DNA of 64,000 nucleotides from Bidens hawaiensis (GCA_021521415.1 JAIQDT010010128.1:1-64000), one strand, 5' to 3'. Positions 44,404-57,362 are shown, counted from the first letter of the stretch. Notes: generated from the sequence alone by a model not told the origin. Numbers and translations are program-made.

Positions 44404-46655
44404 TGTCACACCAAATTTTGACAAACGGAGTCATACCGCGAGGCGTGTGACATACCAGGATCTAGCTCATTCGTTATACCAAACAACCAAATTAAATTAT
44501 TCATAAGATTTATTTAAGTCTCATTCAAACTTGAGAAAACAAAATCCAAACTGACAATTTAAAAGTGTTGCGGAAGCGTTAAAGTAAGTGATTTAAAATA
44601 AACAATAAACCATGTGTTTGAACATGCGCAACCCATCATGTATAACAATGTGAAATAAAAGTTCATGCGACGAGTGTGCTCCTGACATACGCAATGCAGC
44701 CCGCTCCTTAGCACACCTAGCAACCTGAGCAAGTATCAATACTCAAGGGTCAACAAGAGGTTGGTGAGTTCATAAGTTGTATCATAAAGTAATATATATA
44801 GTATAGATAGTATACGTAGCATCAGTTGTATAAGTAGATTTAGCACTTTTCAAATATACCTGGGTAGCTAACCAATTTACAAGCTACTAGACGTTTGAAC
44901 CGAAGATGACTGTCTGAATGCCTTTTTACCAGGTCTATCATAAAACACTGGCGATGTATGTTAGGACAATTTACACCCATCCGACCTCCAATCGAGTTAT
45001 AGCAGGTGGGGTTTGTCAAACCCAGTAGTACTACTTAAATTTCCCCGTGATCCCATCCTAACGGTTCAAGGTATGTAAGGACTTTAAGTGATATGAGGGC
45101 ATCTATTATACACTTGTGATATATAAGAAACAACATAAATCCAAAGTAATTCGCTGTGTTTTCATCCAGAAAACCAGTATGTAAGTATGTCCATGTTTTT
45201 AATCCAGAAAACAAGTATACGAAAATAGTTTTGTTGTTTTCGATCCAGAAAACAAGTATACGAAAATAGTTTTGTTGTTTTCAATCCAGAAAACAAGTAT
45301 ACGAAAATAGTTTTGTTGTTTTCAATCCAGAAAACAACTAGGGAAAAAGCATGAACTCACCTGGTGACGCATGAAATAGACTTTTCTCAAACCTATGTAT
45401 GCACTTGACTCGTTAACTGTTGGTATACTCTTGACTCGTTAACTGTTACCTAGTATAATTGTTTAGATTATGAGAGTGTGTTTAACAACCAAGACAATAA
45501 GACTCATGTATGGACACACACACAAACACAAACTTGACCCGACGACTCGTTGGTGATATTAAGTAATGTCAACTATAATAAAAGTCCTACCATGTATCCA
45601 CACCTCATTTCATGGCAAAGCAACCATATATTCATCATACAACCTAACTTATGATCAATCATTTAACGTGGCAGATTCTAACACGTACAAACTGACTTTA
45701 TTTAGTATGCAAACCTAAAAGATAAATTATAAAAACTTTATCATAGTCATATATAGACTAGGTTTCTCAAAAAATTTTCATTATATTTTTATCATATAGG
45801 AAATGCTCACAATAATTCAATCATTGCAGATAGGTACAAACAGTTCAGCAGATTGCACAACAAAAAATATTTTCATGGTTCTCTCAACTCATTTATCCCA
45901 ATTATGCAAGGCTAATTGGGTTGTTTCCGAAATTCATAATACTAAGTTCCAGAAGTGAAAACAACCCATTTGGCTTTATCAATCTCATGTTATGATGTCG
46001 GGAAGTTAGACCAGAAAACATCTTACGGAATCATATTAGACACGCAATCTTGTAAAATCATAAAACCTATCTTCTGTAAATCCAAAAATTAAAAATAATA
46101 ACCTTCTGGAAACTAGACTCGACGAACTATATCGTAGAATCGAGAATTTATTAAAAATCATCGTTTATCATCAAATTACGGTAGAAACAATAAGCGAGTA
46201 CAAATCCGTCCAGAATCCAATCTATCATGAACCTTAACTAATTCATGTTTACATTAACAACAACATTCTAAATCATCAATTATCAATCACACATGTCTTA
46301 TAATGGTTATATCACTGAGATTCTCATACCAAGCACCTCTTAACATCAAAAGAACACTTAACAAATCAATAAAACAACGGTTAAGAGATGGATACTTACA
46401 ACTAACGATTGTTACTATGTAAACACAACCCCTAGCACTTTCAATGCACCCCTAAGCTTCCCAAGTGACCCAAAATCTCTAGGGTTTCGTCCAAAAACGG
46501 CAGAGGTTGATAATATGAGATGTAGGGTTTTTAAAATCGTTTCAAACAACTTTTCACGATCTGGCGATCCCCCTCGTGGCGAGAGGGATTTAGCCAAATC
46601 CTACGCACGGCTTGGGGCGCCTTAGGTTTTTTTTTTAATTTTATTTTATTATATT

Positions 46656-46688
<33 letters not shown>

Positions 46689-46879
46689 AGCATGAACACG
46701 CAAAGCAAGTAATCACATAGCATGTACATGTATTCGTTTACGGGATTGACATTTATCACCAACGCGTACGGACCGACTCTTGTGTGTGACTCGTTACTGA
46801 CTCATGTAAATGTTATGCGTGACATGTAATATAACGGAGTTGGATTGATGGTGTTAACATGGAAGAGCGAGGTGTCACA
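44404..46879 (-). repeat. Element F 3' LTR (2,476 bp)
   Basis: This is the partner of 49381-51791 with scattered differences. It contains about three copies of a 43-bp unit (CCAGAAAACAAGTATACG type) at 45212-45335, against two in the other LTR. A block including GGTGGGGTTTGTCAAACCCA (45005-45024) is shared with element A. A plus-strand short frame near 46415-46597 is not a gene. Confidence 0.93.
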
Positions 46880-47330
46880 TTATCCCCTTGTTGAAAGAAT
46901 TTTCATCCCGAAAATTGATTGGTTCGGCTAGGTAAATAAGTAGACTCACAGTCTACCAGTATGAGCAACATTAATTTAGTATACTTTCCATCCATTGAAA
47001 GATCAAAATAAATTAAGCAGACATCTCGTCTATCGGTTACTATCATAATTGTTTCGGAAGTGTTGCAAATGTTTAACAAAAAATTTCCGGTTGTCACATC
47101 ATCCCCTTGTTGAAGAGATTTTCGTCCCAAAAATCAACTGGTTTCATTGGTATTGGGTTCAGGTATGGTCAAATTAGAGTGGGCATACACTCCTTTAAGA
47201 CTAGTAGGTTTCTATTCTTACTACTACAAATAAGTTTTATAACAACAGTAAAGTGTTGGGATAGAATTGAGTAACTACTGGTGAAGGCAAAATCCACCAG
47301 TCCTCATCGGTATCAAGTAAAAGAGTATGA
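46880..47330 (-). other. Element F 3' interior with a duplicated end segment
   Basis: The bases next to the LTR (CACATTATCCCCTTGTTGAA, 46876 on) recur at about 47096 as CACATCATCCCCTTGTTGAA, each followed by a TTTTCRTCCC word. The purine-tract region thus seems duplicated at an interval of about 220 bases. This stretch directly follows the end of gag and replaces all of pol. Confidence 0.75.
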
Positions 47331-48544
47331 TAGAGTTGAAATAGTCGTTTGAAAGAAATTTACCAGGAATGCAATGGAATTTGTCTTAGTTGCGCCCCCA
47401 ATCACAAAGGCTCTTCCCCTAGCACTAGTACCACTATCATTTCCATTTTTGTCATCATTGTTATTATCACTGTTGATCTGATTTAGCTGGGAGTAATCGT
47501 TCATAAAGTGATCCTCATTACCACACTGAAAACACTTCTTTACATCATTAGGTTGTTGTTGCGTCTGCTGCTGGTATTCTCCTGGAAATTGGCTCCTACA
47601 ATCCCTCGCTGCATGTCCTCTTTTGCCACAACACTCACATTGGCTCATATTACACATACCGTGATGATGAAAGTTGCATTTATCACACATAGGATGATTA
47701 CCCTGATATCCGCCTTGACCCTGATCTGTCGTCGGCTGTTGATTGAAGGTATGATTGTTGTTAAACCTTTTCGATTGTTGCGGTTGTGGTTGATTAGAGC
47801 TTGAACCCTTGTTCTGACTGTTGTCCCACTTGCGCTTGTTAGTCCTTGGAGTAGAATCATTTACACCCTTTTTCGGTAGTGTACCTTGCTGAATTGCTTG
47901 GTTAGTAAACTTGTGTGCCAATCTAATAGTCTATTGAATTGTTTCGGGGTTTGACAAAGTCACCATGCCTTGAATCTGTGGGGCCAAACCATTGAGGTAC
48001 CTTTCCACGTGCTTGTAGGTAGGGGTTGCCATGTTAGGACATAAAGTTGCCAACTCATGAGAACGATTGGTATAGGCCACGATCTCCGATCCCACCATCT
48101 TGAGGTTCCAGTATTCGGTTCTGAATTTCGTCTCGGGGGCAGTACTCTTCTCGCATCAAGTCTTTAAATCATTCCAGGGCATAGCATTTGCCACCTCCAA
48201 TCCTAACATCTGATTCTGGGAATTCCACCATGTTAAAGCAGCATCTTCCAGTGTGTCGAGGCGAATTTGACCCAATTGGCTTGAGGACATTTACACATTG
48301 CAAAAGCTGACTCGACCTTTTCAAACCAGCGAAGGAGACTCACAGCACCATCCATTCCATTGAACATGTAAGGTTTACAATCCATGAAAGCTTTAAAACT
48401 ACACACAGGAAGATTAGCCGGGGGACCTCCGGGGTTTGCGTCCTGAAAAGCAGCTAGGGCCTCATTCACTCGGTCGTTGATCAATACCGTAAGTTGTTCC
48501 TGAGTCATGTTAATGCCACCACGTCCAGCCATGATATCCTTCAT
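47313..48544 (-). pseudogene. Element F gag, broken and fused to non-pol sequence
   Basis: The likely start is the ATG at 48532 (MAGRGGINMTQEQL), 12 bases inside a longer frame. The first part matches gag of element A (CSFKAFMDCKPYMFNG, ESAFAMCKCPQANWVKFA). A frameshift near 48255 and a TAG near 47930 break it. 47921-47313 keeps two zinc knuckles: CECCGKRGHAARDC, intact, and CFQCGNEDHFMNDY, where the last cysteine is tyrosine. After RGRAFVIGGATK the similarity to element A stops, so the deletion that removed pol begins just before the protease. Confidence 0.88.
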
Positions 48545-49363
48545 TCACAATATATCATAATGAGAAAATATCTAAGATATAATCATCAAATATGCATACT
48601 TTAAGCAAATGTGTTATTCCTAAACACATATTCAAAAAATTTGAATTATAATAATTCTCATTAAATAAATTGTAATCCGATTATAAAGTATTCAAGTGAA
48701 ATCATTAGAAGTGCCGAGTTTGTTGCTTGGATAGGACCAGTAACTTTAGATGGCAAAGTTTAGAGTTTTAAGTGTTTGCTTTAGAATAGTGTTTACACAA
48801 TGGAATCCCATCTCACACCAATGTACCTATAGATTCACGATTACGTTCCGGACCATACTCGTAAATTTATCTTACATTGGAGCGTTATGTTTTTTCCATT
48901 ACGCCTTTATATAAAGAAGTAGTTATGTTGATGAGGTAAAGCCGAACGCAGAGGAATGGAAAACTAATTCTGAATGAATCCAGCGTCTAATTAAGTCCGG
49001 TAATTACTGTCACTCGTTGGCTTCACCTAGGCACTGGTGCGTGTTTACTCCTCATGTGCCTTCTCCCCTTTCACTGGTACTAGACTGGGTCTCTTCAGGA
49101 TTTGTGGTGGCGTCAAAAGACATAATAGAAACGCGAAGCAAGATGCGAAGTAACAAGTAAAAAAAATATATTATCAACTAGGGATGGTGACATGGGTAAC
49201 GTGGACTTATTAGTGTCATGGTGTATGTGAATGCTATGTATATATGTAATGCAATGCATGAAAACAATGTACTGATGGGTTAACACGTTTGAAAAATTGT
49301 TAATGAGCTTTGAAAAGGTCATAGACCGGTTTTTCAAAAACAAACCAAGTTCACTATAACAAG
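48545..49363 (-). other. Element F leader between primer-binding site and gag
   Basis: Non-coding, about 0.8 kb. No accessory ORF like that of element A is visible. Confidence 0.6.
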
Positions 49364-49377
49364 TGGCTCTGATACCA
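49364..49377 (-). promoter_or_regulatory. Primer-binding site of element F (initiator tRNA-Met type)
   Basis: On the minus strand it reads TGGTATCAGAGCCA, a full 14-base match, three bases from the 5' LTR. It is preserved although pol is gone. Confidence 0.92.
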
Positions 49378-49380
49378 ATC

Positions 49381-51791
49381 TGTCACACCCCCAAATTTCG
49401 ACTAACGGAGTTATACTACGAGGCGTGTGACATACCAGGATCTAGCTCATTCATTATACCAAACAACCAAATTAAAGTATTCATAACATTTATTTAAGTC
49501 TCATTCAAACTTGAGAAAACAAAATCCAAACCGACAATTTAAAAGTATTGCGGAAGCATTAAAGTAAGTGTTTTAAGATAAACAATAAACCATGTGTTTG
49601 AACACGCGTAACCCATCAAGTATAACAATGTGAAATAAAAGTTCATGCGACGAGTTGACTCCTGACATATGCAATGAAACCCGCTCCTTAGTACACCTAG
49701 CAACCTGGGCAAGTATAAATTCTCAAGGTTCAACACGAGGTTGGTGAGTTCATAAGTTGTAGTAAAAAGTAATATATATAGTATAGATAGTATACGTAGT
49801 ATTAGTTGTATATGTAGATTTAGCACTTTTCAAATATACCAGGGTAGCTAACCTATTTACAAACTACTAGACATTTGAACCGAAGCTGACTGTCTGTATG
49901 CCTTCTTACCAGGTCTATCACAAAACACTGGCAATGTATGTTAGGACAATTTACACCCGTCCGACCTCCAGTCGAGTTATAGCAGGTGGGGTTTGTCAAA
50001 CCCAGTAGTACTACTTAAATTTCCCCGTGATCCCATCCTAACGGTTCAAGGTATGTAAGGACTTTAATTGATATGAGGGCATCTAGTATACACTTGTGAT
50101 ATATAAGAAACTACATAAATCCAAAGTAAGTCGCTGCGTTTTTCATCCAGAAAACCAGTATGTAAGTATGTCCATGTTTTCAATCTAGAAAACAAGTATA
50201 CGAAAATAGTTTTGTTGTTTTTGATCCAGAAAACAAGTATAGGAAAATAGTTTTGTTGTTTTCAATCCAGAAAACAACTAGGGAAAAAGCAGCAACTCAC
50301 CTGGTGATGCGTGAAATAGACTTTTCTCAAACCTATGTACGCACTTGACTCGTTAACTATTACCTAGTACAAGTGTTTAAGTTATGAGAGTGTGTTTAAC
50401 AACCAAGACAATAAGACTCATGTATGGACACACACACAAACACAAACTTGACCCGACGACTCGTTGGTGATATTAAGTAATGTCAACTATAATAAAAGTC
50501 CTACCATGTATCCACACGTCATTTCATGGCAAAGCAACCATATATTCATCATACAACCTAACTTATGATCATTTTATTTAACGAGGCAGATTCTGGCACG
50601 TCCAAACTGATTTTATTTACTATGCAAAACTAAAAGATAAATTCTATAAAATTTATCACAGTATAATATATAGACTAGGTTTCTCAAAACATTTTCATTA
50701 TATTTTTATCATATAGGAAAAGCTCACAATAATTCAATCATTGCAATTAGTTACAAATAGTTCAGAAGATTGCGCAACAAAAATTATTTTCATGGTTCTC
50801 TAAACTCATTTATCCAAATTATGCAAGGCTAATTGGGTTGTCTCCTAAATTCATAATACTAAGTTTCTGAAGTGGAACCAACCCATTTGGCTTTATAAAT
50901 CTCAAGTTATGATGTCGGGAAGTTAGACCTGAAAACATCTTCCCAAATCAGATTAGACACGCAATCTTGTAAAATAATAAAACCTATCTTCTGTATATCC
51001 AAAAATTACAAATCATAATTTTCTAGAAACTAGACTCGACGAAATATATCCTAGAATCAAGAATTTATTAAAAATCATCGTTTATCATCAAGTTACGGTA
51101 GAAACAATAAGTGAGTACAAATCTGTCCAGAATCCAATTTATCATGAACCTTAACTAGTTCATGTTTACACTAACAACAACATTCTAAATCATCAATTAT
51201 CAATCACACATGTCTTATAATGGTTATATCACTGAGATTCTCATGCCAAGCACCTCTTAACATCAAAAGAACACTTAACAAATCAATAAAACAATGGTTA
51301 AGAGATGGATACTTACAACTAACAATTGCTACTACGTAAACACAACCCCTAGCACTTCCAATGCACCCATAAGCTTCCCAAGTGACCCAAAATCTCTAGG
51401 GTTTCGTCCAAAAACGGAAGAGGTCGATAATATGAGCTCTAGGGTTTTTAAAATTGTTTTAAACAACTTTTCACGATCTGGCGATCCCCCGCGCGGCGAG
51501 AGGGATTTAGCCAAATCCTACGCGCGGCTTGGGGCGCCTTAGGTTTTTTTATTTTATTTTATTTTATTATATTTATATATATATATATATATATAATCAA
51601 AGCATGAACACGCAAAGAAAGTAATCACATAGCACGTACATGTATTCGTTTACGGGATTGACATTTATCACCAACGCGTACGGACCGAATCTTGTGTGTG
51701 ACTCGTTACTGACTCATGTAAATGTTATGCGTGACGTGTAATATAACGGAGTTGGGTTGACGGTGTTAACATGGAATAGCGAGGTGTCACA
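49381..51791 (-). repeat. Element F 5' LTR (2,411 bp)
   Basis: This is the partner of 44404-46879. The 43-bp unit is present twice (50190-50275). It ends GAGGTGTCACA before the GCGAC duplication. The first 50 bases contain ACTAACGGAGTTATAC, close to the same part of the element A LTR (ACTAACGGAGTTTTAC). Confidence 0.93.
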
Positions 51792-51796
51792 GCGAC

Positions 51797-53499
51797 CCCT
51801 ATACCGTGGCGGATCCGTACGGAGCCGTCTGGTTCTGCATTTGATGATCTTGGACAGTAGCACTTTGTTTTCGTTGTTTCTATTTTTGGACTTTTTGGGA
51901 CTTTGATTTATGTTTGGTAATTATAGACTTTTGTTTTATGACTTCGGTTCATGATGGATGCTATTTGGATTGATGGTATGGATTGTGTGTTATTGTGTTG
52001 TGTGGTGTGGTTTGTTTTGTCTTGATCCTTGCAGGTGGTTGTTATGGATGTTTATTTGCACAGTTGGTGTTGCTGGGTCTTCACTCTTGACCCTCCTGGG
52101 TCTCCTGTCTGGCAGCCTTGTGGTTTTTAGGGGAGTTTTCTGTTCTCTCTCTTTTGCACTTACTTTTATAGTTTTTTGTTGTGCAATGAGGGCGTTGCAT
52201 AATTAAAGTGTGGGGAGGGAACTTGGTGAACTTTGTTTGTCCAAACTCAAAATATTTTTGCAACACTCCTAAGAAAATTTTTGTAGCAAATAATAACCAC
52301 TAAGCAATTTTAATTCAACTTTAATTGTTTTGTCAAAGCACAAATCTATAAGACACTCAAACCGGAAACCTTTAAAAGACATACCTTTAAGCATGACAAA
52401 CAGATTCACATTCTTGCCTTCAAAAAGTTACCCATTCCGTCCGTTTCCGTAAGTTGGCCTCATCATATTTTTCTCATGTTTTTGCGGGCAATTAAGTGAG
52501 CCGGGTGATTATTGTAAGGTAGAACTTGTTCTTGGGATTGCATTTCAAAACCATATACATATATATGGCATAAACCATTGAGGAATTTAGGGTGATTATT
52601 GTACGGTAGAACTTGTCTAGCCATTTTCCACTTATATTTTCCTTACCCACATCATCCGCTTAGTAGCCCATGTTTAGCCTTTCCCGTGTTTTTATATTTC
52701 GCTCTATTTTTATCGCCACTTTGCCATAATAGCCTTTTATTTTTCATCCATTTTTGGTTAGAAATCCAGTTCGGCTAAGTTAGTTAGTTTATTTTCGTAT
52801 TTCATTTATGTCATTTTCTATTCAATTGGGAACTTTAGAAGCACAATGCTATCTCCCAAAGTGAAAATTTGTATGTAAATTTAATGAAATTAGTTGGCAA
52901 AAAGAAAAAGAAAAAAAAATCCTTGTAAGAAAAGAAGAGAAAGTTATGAAGTTAGTTCATCATATATTAGGTGAAACTTGATTTCAAAGAGTAATTTTTG
53001 ATTCATTAGCTCTCGGCCCGTTTCGACTTTTTGGTACGGTTAGTTAGATTTTGTTTTATAGCTAACTTAGTTCCGGATTTCTAGCCGTTTAGCCACTTTT
53101 CCCAAAAATTCCTCACCCTAACCCTAAGCCAAGTTACAACCCTCAAGTACTCGAGTTTTATGCCATGTATGTGTCGGTTTGATTTGACCCTTAAACAAGC
53201 CTATGCCTTGCTTAGTCATCGTCTTGCAATCGAGTGTTCTCAACATGCACTATTACACGCATGATCACTAAATATAGCTGAGTGTATGAGTGAACATTGT
53301 GAGGTTTGCAAGGTGGGAATGTGATAACAAATTGTAATGTTCACTAGATTATGTCTTCATCTTTATTAGGCTTGTTTGGACATATATACAATGCTTGCTT
53401 GATATATTAAAGATTTGAATGATTATTGCTTGCGGGTTATTATTGCTATTTTGGAGTTTTTTTATTTGCTTGAGAACAAGCAAAGTTCAAGTGTGGGGA
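51797..53499 (+). other. Element D 3' region: envelope-position ORF tail, untranslated region and purine tract
   Basis: The segment resumes element D after element F. About 50-150 bases may still belong to the envelope-position ORF. A purine-rich AAAGTGTGGGGAGGG at 52204 resembles the word after pol at 42198. A second one, CAAGTGTGGGGA (53488-53499), touches the 3' LTR and is the likely polypurine tract. No other coding frame was recognised. Confidence 0.65.
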
Positions 53500-55146
53500 T
53501 GTTTGATGTAACACAAAGTGTACATCTTATTACATCGAATTATCCTCATATTTATGCCGAAATCCATGCAAATTCATTGTTTTAGGTACTTATTTGATTT
53601 AATTGTGAATTTGCAGGTTCGGGCGCCCGCCCGATAAAGAAAACATGAAAAGAGGGCGTTTCAGGGACAAAAACAGCAATCTGCCATACCTGCACGACCA
53701 TGCTAGCCCGTGCATGGGACCGTGCCAACCAAGAAACTTGCCGGTGCAAGAAAGTGTAGGATCTATAGCCGATAAAGTTCAAAATTACCAACCCGTGCAC
53801 GATCGTGCAAGGCTGTGCAAGCCCATGCCAGAACAGAGAAATCTGCCTTTTTGGTCAGACTAAAGCAATGGGTTGACTTTCCACATCGGGGCACGACCGT
53901 GCATGCCCGTGCACTTGCCCGTGCCAGACTTCCAGAATTTATAAATACACCTCCATTACCTCCATTTGAAGTGTGGAGCCTTAGGGGAATTCTCTGAAAT
54001 TGCTGGAAATTTATTGTGTGTGTTCTAGAGAGAATTCAAAGCTTCCATCTTGTGTGATCATCCTTTCAAGTAGCAATCATCATTCATCTTAGTTTGCAAT
54101 CTTTTGTTCTTGACAATGATTTGTAAGACTACTTTGATTTTGTTTGTTGTATCAAGCCTTATGGGCTAATACTTTTGTTAGTTTTATTATGTTGAAACTT
54201 TTACTTATGTAATATTTATCTATGCATGATTTTGGCAAGTTGGTGTTCTTCATGTTTATGACATGTTCTTGAATAGAGTTTAATGGTTGAATGCTTGTTT
54301 TAACTCCCAGTCTTGTTAATTTGATAGATGCTTATCCATAATATGTTGGAAAACCATGTGGTGAGTATTTGTTTGTGAACTTAGTTTGTGTATGCATACT
54401 TTGTTTATATCACTAAGTTAAGAATGACTAGTGGAAATTAACTTGGTTATGAATTTTAACAAGCATGAAACCTATCACTTGATATTGGAAAATTGTATGG
54501 TGATAACATGATTTTGATGTTCGCTAGAGATTAAGGCCATAATCCTTAGTTTATATTTTGCTAATTTAAAAGATTCATGTGTTTAACTAGTGTTCTTGAA
54601 CGTGTCTATTTTATATGATTTTAGGTGGTTAGTTTGTTGTTTGCATGCTAGCTTTCCTTTAATTGTGAGATTAGGTGGTTTTGACAAACTTACTAATCTA
54701 TGATTAATAACTTGTTGAATACCCATCATGATGTTGTGTTGTTAGTATTAGGTTACCTTGATTGGGATTTGATATTGATGCTTAATACATGATGTTTGCC
54801 ATTATCATTGTCATTTTTGTCACTAAGTTTAAGTGGATGCATAGTCTAAGTAGCTTTGTTTGGATTGATTGTTAGTTGTATTTTATTTGCTTTGTTATTA
54901 TTATATGTTAGTTTAGTAATTTGAAAACCCAATTTGATTGCTTGTTCGGTTAAATCAATTACAAAGATTTATTATCAAAAGTTCGCCGTGTCCATCGATT
55001 GACACTCGGTTCTTACCGATACTTTACTACAAACGATAGGTACACTTGCTTTCCATGTGTGGTTTGGTTGTTGGTGAAAACCATTTTTAAAACCTGATTT
55101 GTGTGAAACTTTTATTCAAATTTTATATATATATTCGCACACGTCA
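53500..55146 (+). repeat. Element D 3' LTR
   Basis: It begins TGTTTGATGTAAC after the purine tract; the exact first base could be 53500, 53504 or 53507. It ends ACACGTCA. It matches the 5' LTR from 53525 on. The palindrome-rich block is at 53690-53935 and TTATAAATA at 53938-53947. Confidence 0.87.
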
Positions 55147-57362
55147 GCTCCTTATCTTCCAATTTCCTGAAAACACGTAACAACGTTTGAAATACCAATG
55201 TTCATTCGTTTATTTATCTAAAACTAACTAATTAATATGTAAAACTAACTAACTTTTACCCTACCATCACATCCCTACGCTTATCCTTTTTCGTACAGAA
55301 AAAGACTTTGCAATGGAATCAGAATCAGAGATTATTTTTACAAAATGCTTTTCGGTTATCTTAATTAAGCACAAGGAACTCAAAAACCATGATTGCCGAT
55401 ATTGTTGTCCACTTAAATCCATGCTTCAATACCTACCGGGAAAAATAAGGTGTGATAGTTTTATTAGTTTATACGATTAAAATGGAACCTACACCTCAAA
55501 GCCTTGAAGTCGCCTTACCATGCTTCTTTATAGTTTTACTGAACCAGACCACCCCAACTTGACTTAAACCTTAAAATTAGACGATCAAAATTTTGCACAT
55601 TTGTACAATTTTTAAGCCCATATGTAATACCTAAGACAATCATGGATATTTTATCGAACCAAAACCTAAACTTAAGCATCAAAGTCTAACAGAATGGCCA
55701 TTAGATACGATTAAGGTGCAATTAAGTAACTAACTAGCAAATAGTCCCCACTAGATGACATACCCCCGTTATCAAGCAATACCCCAAAGTCCATCACCAT
55801 AGGTGAGTAGGCACAAATTAATCTGTAGGGCTTACATATGACGTGTCTCGTGTGGTCCGTTTCTTAATGGTAATGACACGCGAGCACAAGGGACCCCATA
55901 TGACTAACAGCGTGTATGATCAAGTCAGTAGTGAATTTGTACTTTTTATAGCACGTAGTGATCATGTTTAATGACTTATGATTTGGCAGATAAACTACGG
56001 GTTTAATCCACTTAGGAAATATGCGTACCCAGATGATAAACCACATACAGACCCATGGTTTCCGAACCCCAGAGCATCCCATCAATACAAGATTTAAGGC
56101 TATAAAACCATACGCCTATGAAGTGTTAACCACTTAAATTAGCAGTATTTTTATTTAGGTTTATATCACAAGCCATCTAGCATACTTTAACGTTAAGCCT
56201 ATCCAAGCATTGTATAATAGACTATTCATATTTAAAAGTAATTTTGGTTATCAAATCTAACAAAAGGCTTGAGTATGGCCTAATCTTTCATTCTAGTCCT
56301 TACATAGGCTTAGCTAAACCAACAAAACCCTAAAGGTGTTTCCCACTAAAAATCAAGCATGTTAAAAGTTCAATTAAGTCTACAATCAACCATACTTTCA
56401 TTCTCAAGGCTGAGCCTACTGGCACATCCCAAATTAAGTGTGTTCCTATTTTTATTATCTCATATTATATAATAATTTTGAAAAACAATCCCCGATTTTT
56501 CTATTATTTTCCACTATTTGCAAAAAATCTCAATTCAAGGAACATTAAACTTTTTAAACTTTTCAATTTCTCCCCCATCCCCACACTTGAGGCAAACATT
56601 GTCCTCAATGTTTAAATTGTAACAATAAATAAAATAGGGACGGGATTAAAATTTACTTTGACAATTTTAAAACCGGGCTTAATGTGATGGTTATTACTAA
56701 TTATACAAAAATACAATAACACTTTTTACACAAAAACTAATAAAACAAAGAAGATTATGAAAATGAAATCACTTGTTAGAAATAAAACTCTGATGTGCAA
56801 TTCTCGTGCCCTCGGTGATGCTCTCGGTGAACTTAACTCCTCAACCCTCAAAACAAAATCTGCAACTCTCAAACATTGAGAAGCACGCTTCTCACAAGTG
56901 TTAAAAATATAGGTCTTTTTAACCATTTGCAAAAACCGTTATTTTTAATTTACCAACCGAATTAATTTAATTCATAACCAAATTTGTTAAACGAGTAAAA
57001 TGTTACAAACAAACTAACTCACTTTCGTAGGAATCACGATAGCATTTACCGTATGCAACAAGCCCTTTAAACCCTTCGGTAGCCCGGGTGGACGAGTATG
57101 GTCTTGTGAGGGTTCATAGTGAACTACACTCACAAAGTTCAAGTACAACAAAATATTTCAAGCAACCACCAAAATAAATAAGTCCCTTTTGATTACCCAA
57201 CTGAACCGCCCGATTCATTTTCTCCTTTAAGCATAATTATAATAATAATAATAATAAAATAATAATAATATCAATACAACCCATAATAATAAAAAAGAAT
57301 AAAGGAAAAATGAAAATAACACCCAAAACATCGGTTGGTGTGGCTGCCTCCATCATAACCTA
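55147..57362 (-). other. Presumed 3' part of element G, non-coding
   Basis: 55147-55269 reads on naturally from the LTR-like segment at 33917-34987 that element D split. 55363-55640 resembles 1921-2230. At 56577-56592 the minus strand has CTCAAGTGTGGGGATG, like the purine tract of element D, so an LTR could begin here and run to lower coordinates. An AAT-type microsatellite lies at 57236-57280. No coding frame was recognised. Confidence 0.5.

Larger units (their letters stand above)
44404..51791 (-). mobile_element. Element F: gag-only Ty3/gypsy derivative lacking pol
   Basis: Complete LTRs (44404-46879 and 49381-51791) with TG...CA ends flank a 2.5-kb interior, and the duplication GCGAC is perfect (44399-44403 and 51792-51796). 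The primer-binding site matches initiator tRNA-Met. The interior holds a broken gag similar to that of element A, and no protease, RT, RNase H or integrase. LTR identity is roughly 95 percent by eye. It would need proteins from another element to move. Confidence 0.94.
34988..55146 (+). mobile_element. Element D: Athila-like Ty3/gypsy element, interrupted by element F
   Basis: Two related LTRs (34988-36612 and about 53500-55146, both ending ACACGTCA) enclose a tRNA-Asp-type primer site, gag, protease, RT, RNase H and integrase in broken frames. A separate envelope-position ORF follows, then a purine tract. The flanks suggest a duplication GCTC(G/C) (34983-34987 and 55147-55151). The first bases of the left LTR differ from the right one and look deleted. 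Net length without element F is about 12.8 kb. Many stops make it non-autonomous. Confidence 0.9.

Noticed and set aside
46415..51514. Similar 60-codon minus-strand frames in both element F LTRs (46415-46597 and 51332-51514)
   Set aside because: LTR sequence shared by descent; the frame is short and has no known domain.
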